A stretch of 55,042 nt of DNA from Rhizobium sp. (GCA_019459285.1 JAIBEL010000046.1:1-55042); one strand, 5' to 3'; shown: positions 43,814 through 52,856, numbered from the stretch's first letter. The notes: generated from the letters alone by a model not told the origin. Made by a program: numbers and translations.

Positions 43814-44368
43814 TCACTGCGGCCGCAGCTTGGCCAGTTCGTCGAGCAGGCTGATCAGCAGTTCGCGTCCCAGCGGCCCCATGCCGGCAACGAGCTGGTC
43901 GGTGTCGCGCTCGCCGTTGACGAGCCGGCGCATGCGGCCGCCCAGCAGCGCCATGTCACCGCCCGCCTTCATCATCTGTTCGGCCATGTTGGCGAGCACG
44001 GACATCGCCTGCGCGTCGCCGCGTGCCGAGGCATCGATCAGCGCAGCGAGGCCGGGGGCGGCGCTGCTGCCGTCCGGCTGGGCATCCAGCGGCGGCAACG
44101 TGGCCGGGTTGTCGAGGCCGCGCAGGATGGCGTCAAGCAGGATGCTGTCCTCTTCGTCCAGCCCCAGCTTGATCGAGGGATCGCGTCGGCCGTTGATCAC
44201 GTGGCGCAGCGCGCCGACCAGTCGCGCCCAGCCGGCCTGTTCGGCGGCATCGAGTTGTTTCATCAGGTCGGGCAGCTGGCTGCGGTCGCGCAGCGCGTTG
44301 ACCACGGTGTGGATGAAGGACGCGTGGACGCGCAGGACCTGTTCGACGGCGGGCGGGAGTTGGGCCAT
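43814..44368 (-). CDS. Conserved-looking hypothetical protein, helical
   Basis: A 184-residue all-helical protein, likely cytosolic, that I do not recognise. It lacks Cys and has an acidic middle (KLGLDEEDSILLDAILRGL). Later it shows a Met-rich helix (MSVLANMAEQMMKAGGDMALLGGRMRRLV) and an ending LGRELLISLLDELAKLRPQ. It follows gluQ by 43 bases in the same direction. The leader directly before ATG 44368 is made of GCTCACC-like heptads and has no normal ribosome binding site. Confidence 0.75.
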   Translation of the reverse strand: MAQLPPAVEQVLRVHASFIHTVVNALRDRSQLPDLMKQLDAAEQAGWARLVGALRHVINGRRDPSIKLGLDEEDSILLDAILRGLDNPATLPPLDAQPDGSSAAPGLAALIDASARGDAQAMSVLANMAEQMMKAGGDMALLGGRMRRLVNGERDTDQLVAGMGPLGRELLISLLDELAKLRPQ

Positions 44369-44372
44369 TGTT

Positions 44373-44400
44373 GGTGAGCGGTGAGCAGTAAGCGGTGAGG
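44373..44400. repeat. Four tandem heptamers upstream of the hypothetical gene
   Basis: GGTGAGC, GGTGAGC, AGTAAGC and GGTGAGG run head to tail. On the minus strand they fill the position where a ribosome binding site for the gene starting at 44368 would be. Slippage could change leader length. Confidence 0.6.
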
Positions 44401-44411
44401 GGATTGTCCAG

Positions 44412-45317
44412 TCAGGGCGCGGTGTTGGCAATGGCGGGGCGCAGCGGCACATTCTCGATGCGCCAGTGCGCACGTGCCCAAGCCAGGAGGTCGGCCGGCC
44501 GGGCATCGTCCAGTTCCTGCGGCGGCCGGTGACCGAGCACGGCGAGTGCCTGCGCGAGTATGGCGCCCCGTCCGCTCTCGGGCAAGGCTGGAGCGAGGGT
44601 CTGCTTGGACAGCTTCTGCCCGGCGGCGTTGGTGATGAGCGGCACGTGGGCGTAGCTCGGCGTGGGCAGGCCCAGCAGGCCTTGCAGATAAATCTGGCGC
44701 GGGGTGTTCCACAGCAGGTCGGCGCCGCGCACGACGTGGGTAATGCCCTGGAAGGCGTCGTCGACCACCACCGCCAGCTGATAGGCGAACAGGCCGTCGG
44801 CGCGTTTGACGATGAAGTCGCCAACGTCGTGTGCCAGGTTCTGCTCCAGGTCACCGTGGATGCGGTCGTGGAAGCGGGTGCTCACATCCGGCACGCGCAC
44901 CCGCCAGGCGCGCGCGATCGCGCCGGGCGGCAGGCCATTGCGGCAAGTGCCGGGATAAAGGATCTCGCCCTCGGGGTTGCGCGGTGCCCGGGCGAGCTGG
45001 CTGCGCGTGCAAGCGCAGGGATAGACCGCGCCGCGCGCTTTCAGCGCATCGAGTGCCGCGGCATAGGCGTCGTCGCGTTGCGACTGCTGGATCACCGCGC
45101 CATCCCAGTGCAGGCCGTAGGCCTCCAGCTGGCGCAGGATGGTGTCAGCCGCGCCGGGCTCACAGCGGGGCCGGTCGAGGTCTTCCATGCGGACCAGCCA
45201 GCGCCCGCCTGCGGCGCGGGCGTCGAGAAAACTCGCCACCGCGGCGACCAGCGAGCCGACGTGCAAGGGTCCGGTAGGAGACGGCGCAAAGCGCCCGACG
45301 TAGGGTGCGGGATTCAC
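44412..45317 (-). CDS. gluQ: Glutamyl-Q tRNA(Asp) synthetase
   Basis: A 301-residue truncated glutamyl-tRNA synthetase that glutamylates queuosine of tRNA-Asp. It has [17 protein letters not shown] (HIGH-like), a zinc site in YPCACTRS...YPGTCRN, and GQKLSKQ (KMSKS-like). It lacks the anticodon-binding domain, as expected for GluQRS. The start is GTG at 45317, seven bases downstream of the glycosyltransferase gene. Confidence 0.94.
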   Translation of the reverse strand: MNPAPYVGRFAPSPTGPLHVGSLVAAVASFLDARAAGGRWLVRMEDLDRPRCEPGAADTILRQLEAYGLHWDGAVIQQSQRDDAYAAALDALKARGAVYPCACTRSQLARAPRNPEGEILYPGTCRNGLPPGAIARAWRVRVPDVSTRFHDRIHGDLEQNLAHDVGDFIVKRADGLFAYQLAVVVDDAFQGITHVVRGADLLWNTPRQIYLQGLLGLPTPSYAHVPLITNAAGQKLSKQTLAPALPESGRGAILAQALAVLGHRPPQELDDARPADLLAWARAHWRIENVPLRPAIANTAP

Positions 45318-45324
45318 CCCGCGA

Positions 45325-46503
45325 TTATGCCGCGCGCAGCCTGGGTCGGGATGCCGCTTCCGGGTGCAGGCTCTGGTAGAGCGCGAGGACGGCTTCGCCC
45401 ATGCGCGCTTCGCTCCAGTTCGCAGCGTAGGCCTTGCCGGCGGCGCCAAGCACCTGAGCCGCCGCGCGGTCGGCCAGCAGTGGCACCAGGGTCCGGGCAA
45501 AACCGGCGATATCGTCCGGCGCGATGCTGCAGCCCTGCCCCTCCTGCAGCACGTCCTTCGTCCCCATTTCGGCCAGGCCGACCACCGGCACGCCGAGCGC
45601 CATCGCCTCCAGCAGCACCAGCCCCTGGGTTTCGGTTTTGGACGCGAAGACGAAAACATCCGCCGCGCAGTAGCAGGCCGGCAGCTCGGTCCTGCGTTCG
45701 AGGTAGCCGACGAAGCGCACGTTGTCGGTGAGCCCGCGTTTCGCCACCGCGCGTTCGAGCGACGCTCGCGCGGGGCCCTCGCCAGCGATGACCAGCAGCA
45801 CGTCGGGCAGGCTGCGGCGTACTTGATCGGTCACCTGCAGTAGGAAATCCAGGTTCTTCTCGAACGCCACCCGCCCCACGTAGGCCATCACCGGACGCTC
45901 GGCCGGAATGGCATGGCGGGCGCGAAATGCGGGGCCGTCACAGTTGGAAAAATCGGCTCCCCGCAGCCCGGTGGGAATGATGTGGACGGGGCTGCTGACA
46001 CCATACGCCAGCAGCGCGTTCTTCATCGCCGACGACGGCGCGATCACCGCGGTGACGCCGTCGCATTCCTTGCGCGAGATCATCCGCGCCGCCGCCGCCA
46101 GCAGCTTTTTCGGCAGGAACGGCAGGTAATGATGGAAGTATTCCTCGAACAGCGTGTGGTAGGTCTCGACGCACGGCAAGCCATGTTTGCGCGCCCAGCG
46201 CACGCCGGCACGGTGCGCCAGGAAGGGGGTGTGGATGTGGACGAGATCGAAGTCGGCGGGATCGAGCCGGTCCAGCGCGGCGGCCAGTGCGCGCGGATGC
46301 ATCAGGCGGTCTTCCGGGTCACGCGGAATCTGCCAGCCCGGCACGCGTACGATGCTGGCCTCGGCGACCGCAGCCGGATAGTCCGGCACTACCAGCACGC
46401 TGCTGTGCCCCGCTTCGGTCAGCGCCTGGCGCAGGGTTTGGATCGACGTGGACACGCCGTTGACGCGCGGAAAATACACGTCGGACACCATCAGGATACG
46501 CAC
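45325..46503 (-). CDS. GT4 family glycosyltransferase
   Basis: A 392-residue GT-B enzyme. Its N-terminal [21 protein letters not shown] and [18 protein letters not shown] resemble glycolipid glucosyltransferases of the alpha-monoglucosyl-diacylglycerol synthase group. The donor site is [27 protein letters not shown] (E-x7-E) near residue 295. The start is GTG 46503 with GGAG upstream. It probably glycosylates a membrane lipid; the acceptor is inferred. Confidence 0.85.
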   Translation of the reverse strand: MRILMVSDVYFPRVNGVSTSIQTLRQALTEAGHSSVLVVPDYPAAVAEASIVRVPGWQIPRDPEDRLMHPRALAAALDRLDPADFDLVHIHTPFLAHRAGVRWARKHGLPCVETYHTLFEEYFHHYLPFLPKKLLAAAARMISRKECDGVTAVIAPSSAMKNALLAYGVSSPVHIIPTGLRGADFSNCDGPAFRARHAIPAERPVMAYVGRVAFEKNLDFLLQVTDQVRRSLPDVLLVIAGEGPARASLERAVAKRGLTDNVRFVGYLERRTELPACYCAADVFVFASKTETQGLVLLEAMALGVPVVGLAEMGTKDVLQEGQGCSIAPDDIAGFARTLVPLLADRAAAQVLGAAGKAYAANWSEARMGEAVLALYQSLHPEAASRPRLRAA

Positions 46504-46569
46504 GGCAGACTCCGCTGGGGCAAAGCCTGTGTTGTATGGCAGGACGGTTACAGGTTGATGACGCTGCGG

Positions 46570-47181
46570 TTAGAGATCGATGCCGGGTTGCGCCTTGACC
46601 CCGGCACGGAACGCATGTTTCTCGTCAGCGATGACCGACACGGTGTCGGCCAGCTCGATCAGCGCATCGGACGCGGCGCGCCCGGTGACGATCACGTGTT
46701 GCATCGGCGGCCGGTTGGCCAAGGCGTCGAGCACGACGTCGCTGTCGAGGTAGCCGTAGCTCAGCAGATAGGTCAGCTCGTCGAGCACCACCAGCTGATA
46801 CGCCGGGTCGACGAGCATGCGGGCGGCAATCGCCCAGCCGCGTTCGGCGGTGGCGATATCCTGCTCGCGGTTCTGCGTATCCCAGGTGAAGCCGTCGCCG
46901 GTGACGTGCCACTCGACGCCGGGCTGTCTGCCGAGGAAGGCTTCTTCGCCGGTGTCGGTGCGGCTCTTGATGAACTGCACCACGCCGACCCTCATGCCGT
47001 GGCCGAGCGCGCGCGCCATCGTGCCGAAGGCCGAGGTGCTCTTGCCCTTGCCGTTGCCGGTGATGACGAGGAGCAGGCCGCGCTCGTCGGTGGCGGCACT
47101 GATGGCGGCATCGATCAGGGCTTTTTTACGTGCCATGCGTGCGGCATGGCGGGCATTGCGGTCTGCGGATTCAGTATTCAT
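46570..47181 (-). CDS. cobO: Corrinoid adenosyltransferase (CobO/BtuR)
   Basis: A 203-residue P-loop enzyme that transfers the adenosyl group of ATP to cob(I)alamin or cobyrinic acid a,c-diamide. VITGNGKGKSTSAFGT is the P-loop near residue 40. VGVVQFIKSRTDTGEE, VTGDGFTWDTQN and VLDELTYLLSYGYLD are typical of CobO. It is the last gene of the corrinoid uptake run, 73 bases after the ATPase gene. With no other corrin biosynthesis gene in the window it probably serves salvage. Confidence 0.95.
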   Translation of the reverse strand: MNTESADRNARHAARMARKKALIDAAISAATDERGLLLVITGNGKGKSTSAFGTMARALGHGMRVGVVQFIKSRTDTGEEAFLGRQPGVEWHVTGDGFTWDTQNREQDIATAERGWAIAARMLVDPAYQLVVLDELTYLLSYGYLDSDVVLDALANRPPMQHVIVTGRAASDALIELADTVSVIADEKHAFRAGVKAQPGIDL

Positions 47182-47254
47182 GGCGAGACGGGGAAGCGGG
47201 TACAGAGGACAGCATAGAGCAAACGTCCGGGGGCAATGTACCCTATCCGCGGCT

Positions 47255-48064
47255 TCAGGCCGGCGCCAGGCCGGGATGCAGTGCGGACGTATCCGGTCGC
47301 GCGATGAAATCGACGATCGCCTGGGCGCCCGAGCCCTGGACACAGGCATCCACATCGAAGGCCGCGCAGATGCGCGAGGACGTCAAGGTCGACGCCGTCG
47401 GACCATAGGCAAGCAGTCTGCCGCTCCGCATGATGGCGACATGGGTGGCATAGCGCGCCGCCAGGGTCAGGTCGTGAATCGACGCGATGATCAGTCGACC
47501 CGAGCGCGCCAGTGCGGCCAGCCGCGCAACCCCGTCCATGGCGTGTTTGGGGTCGAGGCCGGAAAGCGGCTCGTCGGCAATGACGATCTCCGGCTCGCCA
47601 ACCAGCGCCCGCGCCAGCATGGCCCGGGCCAGTTCGCCGCCAGACAAAGTGGTGGCGGGCTGGCCGGTTTTATGGCTCAGGCCGCACAGGGCGAGCGCCG
47701 CCTCGACCTTGCGCCATGCCGCCTTGTCCAGATCGCCGAAAACAGGAATCTGCGGCATGAGTCCCAGGGCCACCAGCCGCTCGACGGCCACCGGCCACTC
47801 CACCCGGGCATTTTGGGGAATATAGGCGCGGCGGCGTGCAAGCTCGCGCCGGTCGATGGCGCGGATGGGCCGGACGTCGAGCCGCACCTCGCCGCGAGAC
47901 GGCCGTTGCAGGCCGCTCAGCATGCGAATGAGCGTGGATTTTCCGGCGCCATTGGCCCCCAGCAAGGCAACGAACTGTCCGCTTTCGCACGCAAGGTCGA
48001 TATTGCTGACGAGGCTGCGCCCGGCGATGTCGTAGCTCACGTTCTCGGCGTGCAGGACGGTCAT
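47255..48064 (-). CDS. btuD: Corrinoid ABC transporter ATP-binding protein (BtuD-like)
   Basis: A 269-residue ABC ATPase of the iron/B12 class. Walker A is GANGAGKST, the signature is TLSGGELARAMLARAL, Walker B is IVIADEPLSGLD, and the switch His lies in IASIHDLT. It overlaps the permease gene by ATGA. Context (btuC, btuF, cobO and a facing cobalamin riboswitch) supports corrinoid rather than heme or siderophore as substrate. Confidence 0.9.
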   Translation of the reverse strand: MTVLHAENVSYDIAGRSLVSNIDLACESGQFVALLGANGAGKSTLIRMLSGLQRPSRGEVRLDVRPIRAIDRRELARRRAYIPQNARVEWPVAVERLVALGLMPQIPVFGDLDKAAWRKVEAALALCGLSHKTGQPATTLSGGELARAMLARALVGEPEIVIADEPLSGLDPKHAMDGVARLAALARSGRLIIASIHDLTLAARYATHVAIMRSGRLLAYGPTASTLTSSRICAAFDVDACVQGSGAQAIVDFIARPDTSALHPGLAPA

Positions 48065-49050
48065 GGCGACAATCTCCGCAAGCGCAGGACCAGCCAGAAG
48101 AAGAAAGGGGTGCCGATCAGGCTCGTGAGCACGCCAAGCTTGAGCTCCGAGCTCGTGGGAATCACGCGAATGGCGATGTCGGTCACCAGCAGCAGGAGGG
48201 CGCCGAACACGGCCGAGGGCAAAAGAATCCGGCTGGGTCGATACCCGACGAATGGGCGGACGAGATGGGGCGCGACAAGCCCCACAAAGCCGATGGCGCC
48301 TGCCATCGCCGTGGCCGCGCCGACCGAAAGCGCCACCCCGGCCAGCGCGAGCGCCCGCAGCATGTTCAGATTGACGCCCAGACTCTCGGCCTGCGCCTCG
48401 CCCAGCGTGAGCGCATCAAGCCCGCGCGGCGTAGCCGCCAGGCATAGCCAGCCTGCCAGGATGAAGGGCGTACACAATGCGATCTGGCTCCACTCCCTTT
48501 CGGCGACCGATCCCAGCAGCCAAGTGGTGATTTCATACGCCGCGTAGGGGCTGGGCGCGAAATTCAGGGCCAGAGCCAGCCCGGCAGCCGCCAGACCCGA
48601 CACCGCCGACCCGGCTAGGATCAGCGTCAGCGTTCCGCTACGTCCGAACAGAAACGTCAGCGCGCCAGCAGCCAGCGCACCCGCTATGCCCAGCAGCGGC
48701 GTGGCCAGGGCAAACCGGGTGGCCAGACCGAAATAGATCGCGACGACCGCACCCAATGCCGCGCCACCCGATACGCCGAGCAGCCCCGGCTCCGCCAGCG
48801 GATTGCGCAACAGGCCTTGCAGCACCGCGCCTCCGAGGCCCAGCGTCGCGCCAACCATGAGCGCCAGCACGGTACGGGGTATGCGCAGCTCGGTCACGAT
48901 CAGCCAGGCGAGATTGGGTTTGGGCGCAGCCAGTCCGTCAAACAACACGACGGGCGGCAGCCAGACCTTCCCGATCACCAGGGATGCGCCTGCTGCCGCC
49001 AGCAGCAGGGCCAGCATCAGTGGCAGGGGGGCCTGGGGCAGCCTTACCAT
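48061..49050 (-). CDS. btuC: Corrinoid ABC transporter permease (FecCD/BtuC family)
   Basis: A 329-residue permease with about 10 transmembrane helices. ELRIPRTVLALMVGATLGLGGAVLQGLLRNPLAEPGLLGVSGGA is the FecCD hallmark at residues 52-95, and a later GAIGFVGLVAPHLVR is the cytoplasmic coupling loop. It overlaps btuF by seven bases and btuD by four. Confidence 0.92.
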   Translation of the reverse strand: MVRLPQAPLPLMLALLLAAAGASLVIGKVWLPPVVLFDGLAAPKPNLAWLIVTELRIPRTVLALMVGATLGLGGAVLQGLLRNPLAEPGLLGVSGGAALGAVVAIYFGLATRFALATPLLGIAGALAAGALTFLFGRSGTLTLILAGSAVSGLAAAGLALALNFAPSPYAAYEITTWLLGSVAEREWSQIALCTPFILAGWLCLAATPRGLDALTLGEAQAESLGVNLNMLRALALAGVALSVGAATAMAGAIGFVGLVAPHLVRPFVGYRPSRILLPSAVFGALLLLVTDIAIRVIPTSSELKLGVLTSLIGTPFFFWLVLRLRRLSP

Positions 49051-50000
49051 CGCGGCCTTCCGGCTGGAAGTTCGCGGTACAGGTTACGCAGCGCGATCGC
49101 CGCATCGGCCGATTGCGGCAGGCCGCACGCATAGGCGGCATCCGGATAGTCGATCCTGCGCCCATGCCAGTAGCGTTCGATCAACGGATGCAGGGATTGC
49201 GCATCCTGCAAGGAAGGACCCGACCATCGGGTTTCGCCTTGCAGGATGGCGTCGGGCCAGGCTGCCAGCAGCGCTTCCAGCCCGAAACTGCCATAGCGGC
49301 TGTCGGGAAGGCGGGCGGCGATATTGTCGGCGCCGGAAGCCGCGATGATCTCGTTTGTCAGCGTGCCCCTGCCCGGCACGGCCTGGCTGCCGCTCCAGGC
49401 GACGACCCGCAGAGGCCGGGCGGGCTGATGGGAGGCGAGCCACGCCAGTTTCCCGTCCATCTCCGTCAGCAAGGCATGCGCCCGGCCGGGTTCCCCCACG
49501 GCCTCGCCAACCTGGCGGACGATCCGGCGGATATCCGCAAAGCTGTTGGCCGCCTCGACTTCGACCACGCGTGCACCGACCGCCTTCGCCAGCTTGCGGG
49601 CCATCGGCGCGGAATCGGTGCCGGCAAGAATCAGATCCGGTTTTTGCAGCAGGATCTCCTCGGCGGTTCCGTGGTTGACGGCGACGCCCGTATCGGCCCC
49701 CGGCAACAGGGCCTCGACCGCATCGTGGGCCAGATAGGTGATCGACGCGATCCGATCCTTGGGCACCAGCATCAGGAGCAGCACATCGTTGCACAGCATC
49801 ATCGACATGATCCGGGCCGGCTTCCGGGCCGCGACCGATGCGGGCAATGCGCCGGATGAGGCGCTGTCCGACGGCAGGCCTTCCGTCCCCGCGGCAGGCC
49901 CACAAGCCGGAAGGAACAGACACGCCAGCGGCAGGTACGCCAGCCGCCGACACACGCTTGCCGCTTTCAACGACGGCTCATTCTTCCTCGGCGTGGTCAT
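49044..50000 (-). CDS. btuF: Corrinoid-binding lipoprotein (BtuF-like)
   Basis: A 318-residue periplasmic binding protein of the helical-backbone class. It has a lipoprotein signal (LACLFLPACG, Cys33), then PARIMSMMLCNDVLLLMLVPKDRIASITYLA, and QKPDLILAGTDS, the common BtuF/FepB patches. It begins 23 bases inside the end of the upstream gene. The N-terminal 20 residues before the hydrophobic segment are long for a lipoprotein, so the true start could be further in, though no better codon is evident. Confidence 0.85.
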   Translation of the reverse strand: MTTPRKNEPSLKAASVCRRLAYLPLACLFLPACGPAAGTEGLPSDSASSGALPASVAARKPARIMSMMLCNDVLLLMLVPKDRIASITYLAHDAVEALLPGADTGVAVNHGTAEEILLQKPDLILAGTDSAPMARKLAKAVGARVVEVEAANSFADIRRIVRQVGEAVGEPGRAHALLTEMDGKLAWLASHQPARPLRVVAWSGSQAVPGRGTLTNEIIAASGADNIAARLPDSRYGSFGLEALLAAWPDAILQGETRWSGPSLQDAQSLHPLIERYWHGRRIDYPDAAYACGLPQSADAAIALRNLYRELPAGRPRW

Positions 50001-50982
50001 GATGCGCGCGCCACGCGGCGACCAGGTCGCCCGGACTGCGTTGTGCGATCCGCCGCAAGGTCAGGCGGGCAACCGCGCGGCCGCGCCGGGTAGTCGGCCA
50101 GGCGAACGCATCAGGTCGGATCCCCGACGCGACGGCAGCTTCGACACCGGCGCGGATGCGCGCCTCGTCCGGCAAACCATGGCGATCCAGCAATTTCCGG
50201 AAATCGGCGTCCAGTTCAGGCTCGAACGGCACACGCCGCCCGAGCGCGTCGCGCCAGGGCGACCGCGGATTGAACATTAAGACCGGTTGAAATCCACGCG
50301 GGATGGGCGCGTTCGCATCGTGGGTCCGTCCCGACTGGATGAGCCGAGGCAGAAGGTGCGTGTGCGGACCTTCCGGGCTCTCGCCGTCCGGCGGCGGGAT
50401 GGCGGCAAAGACCTCGATCCTGCCAGCAGGCGAAATCAACACCCGGTGGGGCTGGGCACGCATGACGTCGGCCATCAATGTGCTGCCATGGGGGCCGAAT
50501 ACGTCCTGGTTCTGCAACGCGAGCAACGTGTCGATCAGGCGCGTGTCGCGGGTCCGGAGGCAGAACCGCACGTGACCGATCCCGGCCCCCAGGTCGAAGA
50601 TCGCGGCATCCCGGTCCTCGTCGCGCACTGCGTCGGAATCGTATCCCAGCGGCTGGATGACGCCCCGCCGCGCACCGTCGGGAATCGGCAGGCAAAAGGC
50701 CAGCGAATGCCCCCAGCTTTCCCCGTCGCCCGACAGGGTATCGTAGGCCAGCATGTGCGGCTCGACATCCAGGTTGATCCGGATGGCGGCACGCGCCGTG
50801 TACAGGCATTGCTCGCATGGGGTGATCGTCCGCATGGCGGGTTCGTCGTCATCCCGGACAAATTCGCCAACCGCGCCAAACGTACCGATGCTCCAGCCAT
50901 GCCGTGTATCGTTCAGCAGCCTGCCGACCAATGTCGCATAGCTGCTGGTGTATCGATGCTCAATACTCATTTCGCCCGGCAT
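49978..50982 (-). CDS. Unassigned protein of the corrinoid operon (334 residues)
   Basis: I cannot assign this 334-residue soluble protein. It has one CxxC (Cys56, Cys59 in TPCEQCLYTAR), a central SWGHSLAFCLPIPDGARRGVIQPLGYDSDAVRDEDRDA segment and FDLGAGIGHVRFCLRTRD. The C-terminal part is basic with an acidic end (HHDHAEEE) that has two His. ATG 50982 is preceded by GGGAGTGGGT; ATG 50970 in an ATGA overlap with the FhuF-like gene is an alternative. Its place between btuF and that gene suggests a role in corrinoid or metal handling. Confidence 0.72.
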   Translation of the reverse strand: MPGEMSIEHRYTSSYATLVGRLLNDTRHGWSIGTFGAVGEFVRDDDEPAMRTITPCEQCLYTARAAIRINLDVEPHMLAYDTLSGDGESWGHSLAFCLPIPDGARRGVIQPLGYDSDAVRDEDRDAAIFDLGAGIGHVRFCLRTRDTRLIDTLLALQNQDVFGPHGSTLMADVMRAQPHRVLISPAGRIEVFAAIPPPDGESPEGPHTHLLPRLIQSGRTHDANAPIPRGFQPVLMFNPRSPWRDALGRRVPFEPELDADFRKLLDRHGLPDEARIRAGVEAAVASGIRPDAFAWPTTRRGRAVARLTLRRIAQRSPGDLVAAWRAHHDHAEEE

Positions 50983-51746
50983 ACCCACTCCCGATTCCTG
51001 ACAAAGCGTTCCCGATCCTGGATGACAGGGCAGCTCGGACAGAAACGGCGGCGGAAACCCTTGTGCTGGAGGCAGCACGCCTTGAGTATCTGGCATACCT
51101 CCGAACGGTCACCGCTCGCGATCACATACGTTTCCGGCAGCGCGCGCGCCAACTCCGGATGCCGCGCCAACAGGGCGCGGGCAGCCCTGACCGCGCGTTC
51201 ACGCTCGCCAAGCAACTCGCCTATCGTGGAAAACTGGGCCAGCCAGGACGAGGCCAGCATCGACCACAAGGCGTGGCGGGAATAGCCTGACCAGCGCCGC
51301 AGGCTTTCCAGTACCGGTTCGCTGAACGCCAGGAGACTGGCGAGCACGTCGGGGCCGGCCTCCGCCGGATTGCGGCCAGCCAGGATATCGGCCTGTCGGA
51401 TCCAGATGCCTTCGACCAGGGTGGAAGCGGAAAAGCGCAGCGCAAAATCATGGATGCGCAGCGTCCGCCGCTCTGCCAGATAGGCCGCAATGATGGGCCC
51501 CGCCGCCCAGCCATGGCGCAACAGGAGTGAAGCCGCGGCCGCCCGCCTGTTTGCGCCGAAACCGGCGTCTGCCAGGCAAACGATGAAATCGGCCAGCGCA
51601 CCGTTTTCCGGCGTCATCAGTGCGTCCGCATGAATCCAGCCGTCCGGGTCGGGCGGATCCAGCGTGACCCTGAGCGCACCGGTCAAATGCGACAGCCGGT
51701 CGAGCAGTACCGGCACCGACACATCCGGCTGGGAAAGGGTTTGCAT
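50967..51746 (-). CDS. FhuF-like [2Fe-2S] protein in the corrinoid operon
   Basis: A 259-residue protein whose C-terminus carries C-C-x10-C-x2-C (Cys224, 225, 236, 239 in ACCLQHK...FCPSC). This is exactly the unusual [2Fe-2S] ligand pattern of FhuF siderophore-iron reductases. The rest is helical (ADFIVCLADAGFGANRRAAAASLLLRHGW; WSMLASSWLAQFSTIGELLGERE), with a weak resemblance to the IucA/IucC/FhuF family. ATG 51746 follows GGTGAG; ATG 51749 is adjacent. Being inside a corrinoid uptake operon, it may reduce Co(III) corrinoids before adenosylation by CobO, or release a ferric chelate. Both are hypotheses. Confidence 0.75.
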   Translation of the reverse strand: MQTLSQPDVSVPVLLDRLSHLTGALRVTLDPPDPDGWIHADALMTPENGALADFIVCLADAGFGANRRAAAASLLLRHGWAAGPIIAAYLAERRTLRIHDFALRFSASTLVEGIWIRQADILAGRNPAEAGPDVLASLLAFSEPVLESLRRWSGYSRHALWSMLASSWLAQFSTIGELLGERERAVRAARALLARHPELARALPETYVIASGDRSEVCQILKACCLQHKGFRRRFCPSCPVIQDRERFVRNREWVCRAK

Positions 51747-51756
51747 CATCTCACCG

Positions 51757-52350
51757 CTATGCCGCCGCATAGTGCCCAAAGCCTTTGCTGGTCTGGTCGA
51801 ACGCCTCCGGCTCCCGGCCGAGATAGCGAAAGGCGATATCCCGCCACATCGCCAGCCGCGACCAATCCGGCCGCTCGGCAAGCCGGTCCCCAGGCAGCAC
51901 AAAAGGATTGGCGAAATAGATGGTCAGCATGGACACGCCCGCCGCGTTGCGCATCTCGAATCCCCAGCTGTTGGGCGCCCCCCGGTCATCCAGTGTGCGA
52001 AAGATACTGACGCTCGCCGGGCGCAACCCTCGCATCCGCGCCTCGCGGTCCGAATCCGCATCGGGGATGTCCGATCCGATGCACAGATGGAAGTGGGGGC
52101 CGTTGAACCCGATCGTCAGGAACTCGCCGTCCCGCTCAATCAGGTCGGGCGCACAAGGGCAAGTCCACTCATACGCCGCGCCACCGATAGAGGGGCCAAA
52201 AATCAACTGGTCCCAATAACACAGGAACGTGTCCGCAAGAAAATCGTGAAGCGTGTCCGGATCGGTCGGCATCGGCCAGCGATGAACGCGCGGCTTCCCC
52301 GCTCCATCCCGTTCGATGATGGGTTTGCGCCCCCCACGCTGTTTTGCCAT
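51757..52350 (-). CDS. Unassigned protein heading the corrinoid operon (197 residues)
   Basis: A 197-residue soluble protein that I do not recognise. It begins MAKQRGGRKP, has a CPC tripeptide in YEWTCPCAPDLIERDGEF, and FNGPHFHLCIGSD with a His/Cys cluster near residue 95. It ends in a WSRLAMWRDIAFRYLGREPEAFDQTSKGFGHYAA segment. AGGAGC precedes ATG 52350. It is the first gene of the minus-strand run and faces the cobalamin riboswitch. His/Cys clusters suggest metal or corrinoid binding but nothing firmer. Confidence 0.72.
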   Translation of the reverse strand: MAKQRGGRKPIIERDGAGKPRVHRWPMPTDPDTLHDFLADTFLCYWDQLIFGPSIGGAAYEWTCPCAPDLIERDGEFLTIGFNGPHFHLCIGSDIPDADSDREARMRGLRPASVSIFRTLDDRGAPNSWGFEMRNAAGVSMLTIYFANPFVLPGDRLAERPDWSRLAMWRDIAFRYLGREPEAFDQTSKGFGHYAAA

Positions 52351-52585
52351 TCCTGCTCCTTCCGGTTTGCCGCCCACCCCGTCCGCGATCTCAGAAACCA
52401 AGGGGAAGGGACTCAAGGCGATGCCACTTCAAACGCACTTACCGGCCCGCACCCGCCGCCGGAACCCCCATATTAAACAATAAAAAATGTTTTTTCCAGA
52501 AGAAACAAGCATTAATTCATCAATGCTCAAATAAACAAAATGTCTATTTTAATATATTGATTTATATGACTTTAATTTTTAATAT

Positions 52586-52636
52586 CTCACAAATAACGAA
52601 AAACTATAGCGCTCATAGCTTTCTGTTATTCGTGAG
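52586..52636. repeat. Imperfect 51-bp palindrome upstream of the btuB promoter
   Basis: Outer arms CTCAC/GTGAG and AATAAC/GTTATT, with inner CTAT/ATAG around AGCGCT. About 18 of 25 positions in each half match. It ends six bases before the btuB -35, a position suited to a regulator site. Confidence 0.5.
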
Positions 52637-52641
52637 TTGAT

Positions 52642-52670
52642 TTGACAGAATCGATTAAATAAACAAGAAT
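52642..52670 (+). promoter_or_regulatory. btuB promoter
   Basis: A perfect TTGACA (52642-52647), a 17-base spacer and AAGAAT (52665-52670). The predicted start near 52677 coincides with the 5' edge of the cobalamin riboswitch. Confidence 0.7.
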
Positions 52671-52679
52671 CCGTCAATC

Positions 52680-52856
52680 AGGTGCCAGAAATGATCTTCT
52701 ATCGTTCTGGATAAACGGGAATCAGGTGCGTGGCGCAATGCCACCATGCCTGGGCTGCCCCCGCAACGGTAAGCGTTAAACGATGCATCACACACGCCAC
52801 TGGATTCGTCCGGGAAGGCGATGCATACGGCGCGAGCCCGGATACCGGCCTGAACC
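52680..52856 (+). promoter_or_regulatory. Cobalamin riboswitch upstream of btuB
   Basis: The landmarks appear in order: GGTGCC, GGGAATCAGGTGCG, CTGGGCTGCCCCCGCAACGG TAAGCG, GCCACTGG, CGGGAAGGCG, and GAGCCCGGATACCGGCC (52834-52850), the B12-box end. This is the adenosylcobalamin-type aptamer. The receptor start codon is about 75 bases further on. Cobalamin should repress the receptor. Confidence 0.95.

Larger units (their letters stand above)
52351..52678. other. AT-rich divergent control region of the corrinoid genes
   Basis: No gene is supported. The segment 52475-52675 is strikingly AT-rich. It contains an imperfect 51-bp palindrome (52586-52636) and the btuB promoter. The minus-strand promoter of the uptake operon must be here too, but no hexamer pair is convincing. 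No second riboswitch is visible on the minus strand. Confidence 0.55.

Noticed and set aside
48061-50000. The ABC transporter as a heme or ferric siderophore importer because of the FhuF-like neighbour
   Set aside because: CobO in the same run and a clear cobalamin riboswitch on the facing receptor favour corrinoids; kept as an alternative only for the FhuF-like protein.
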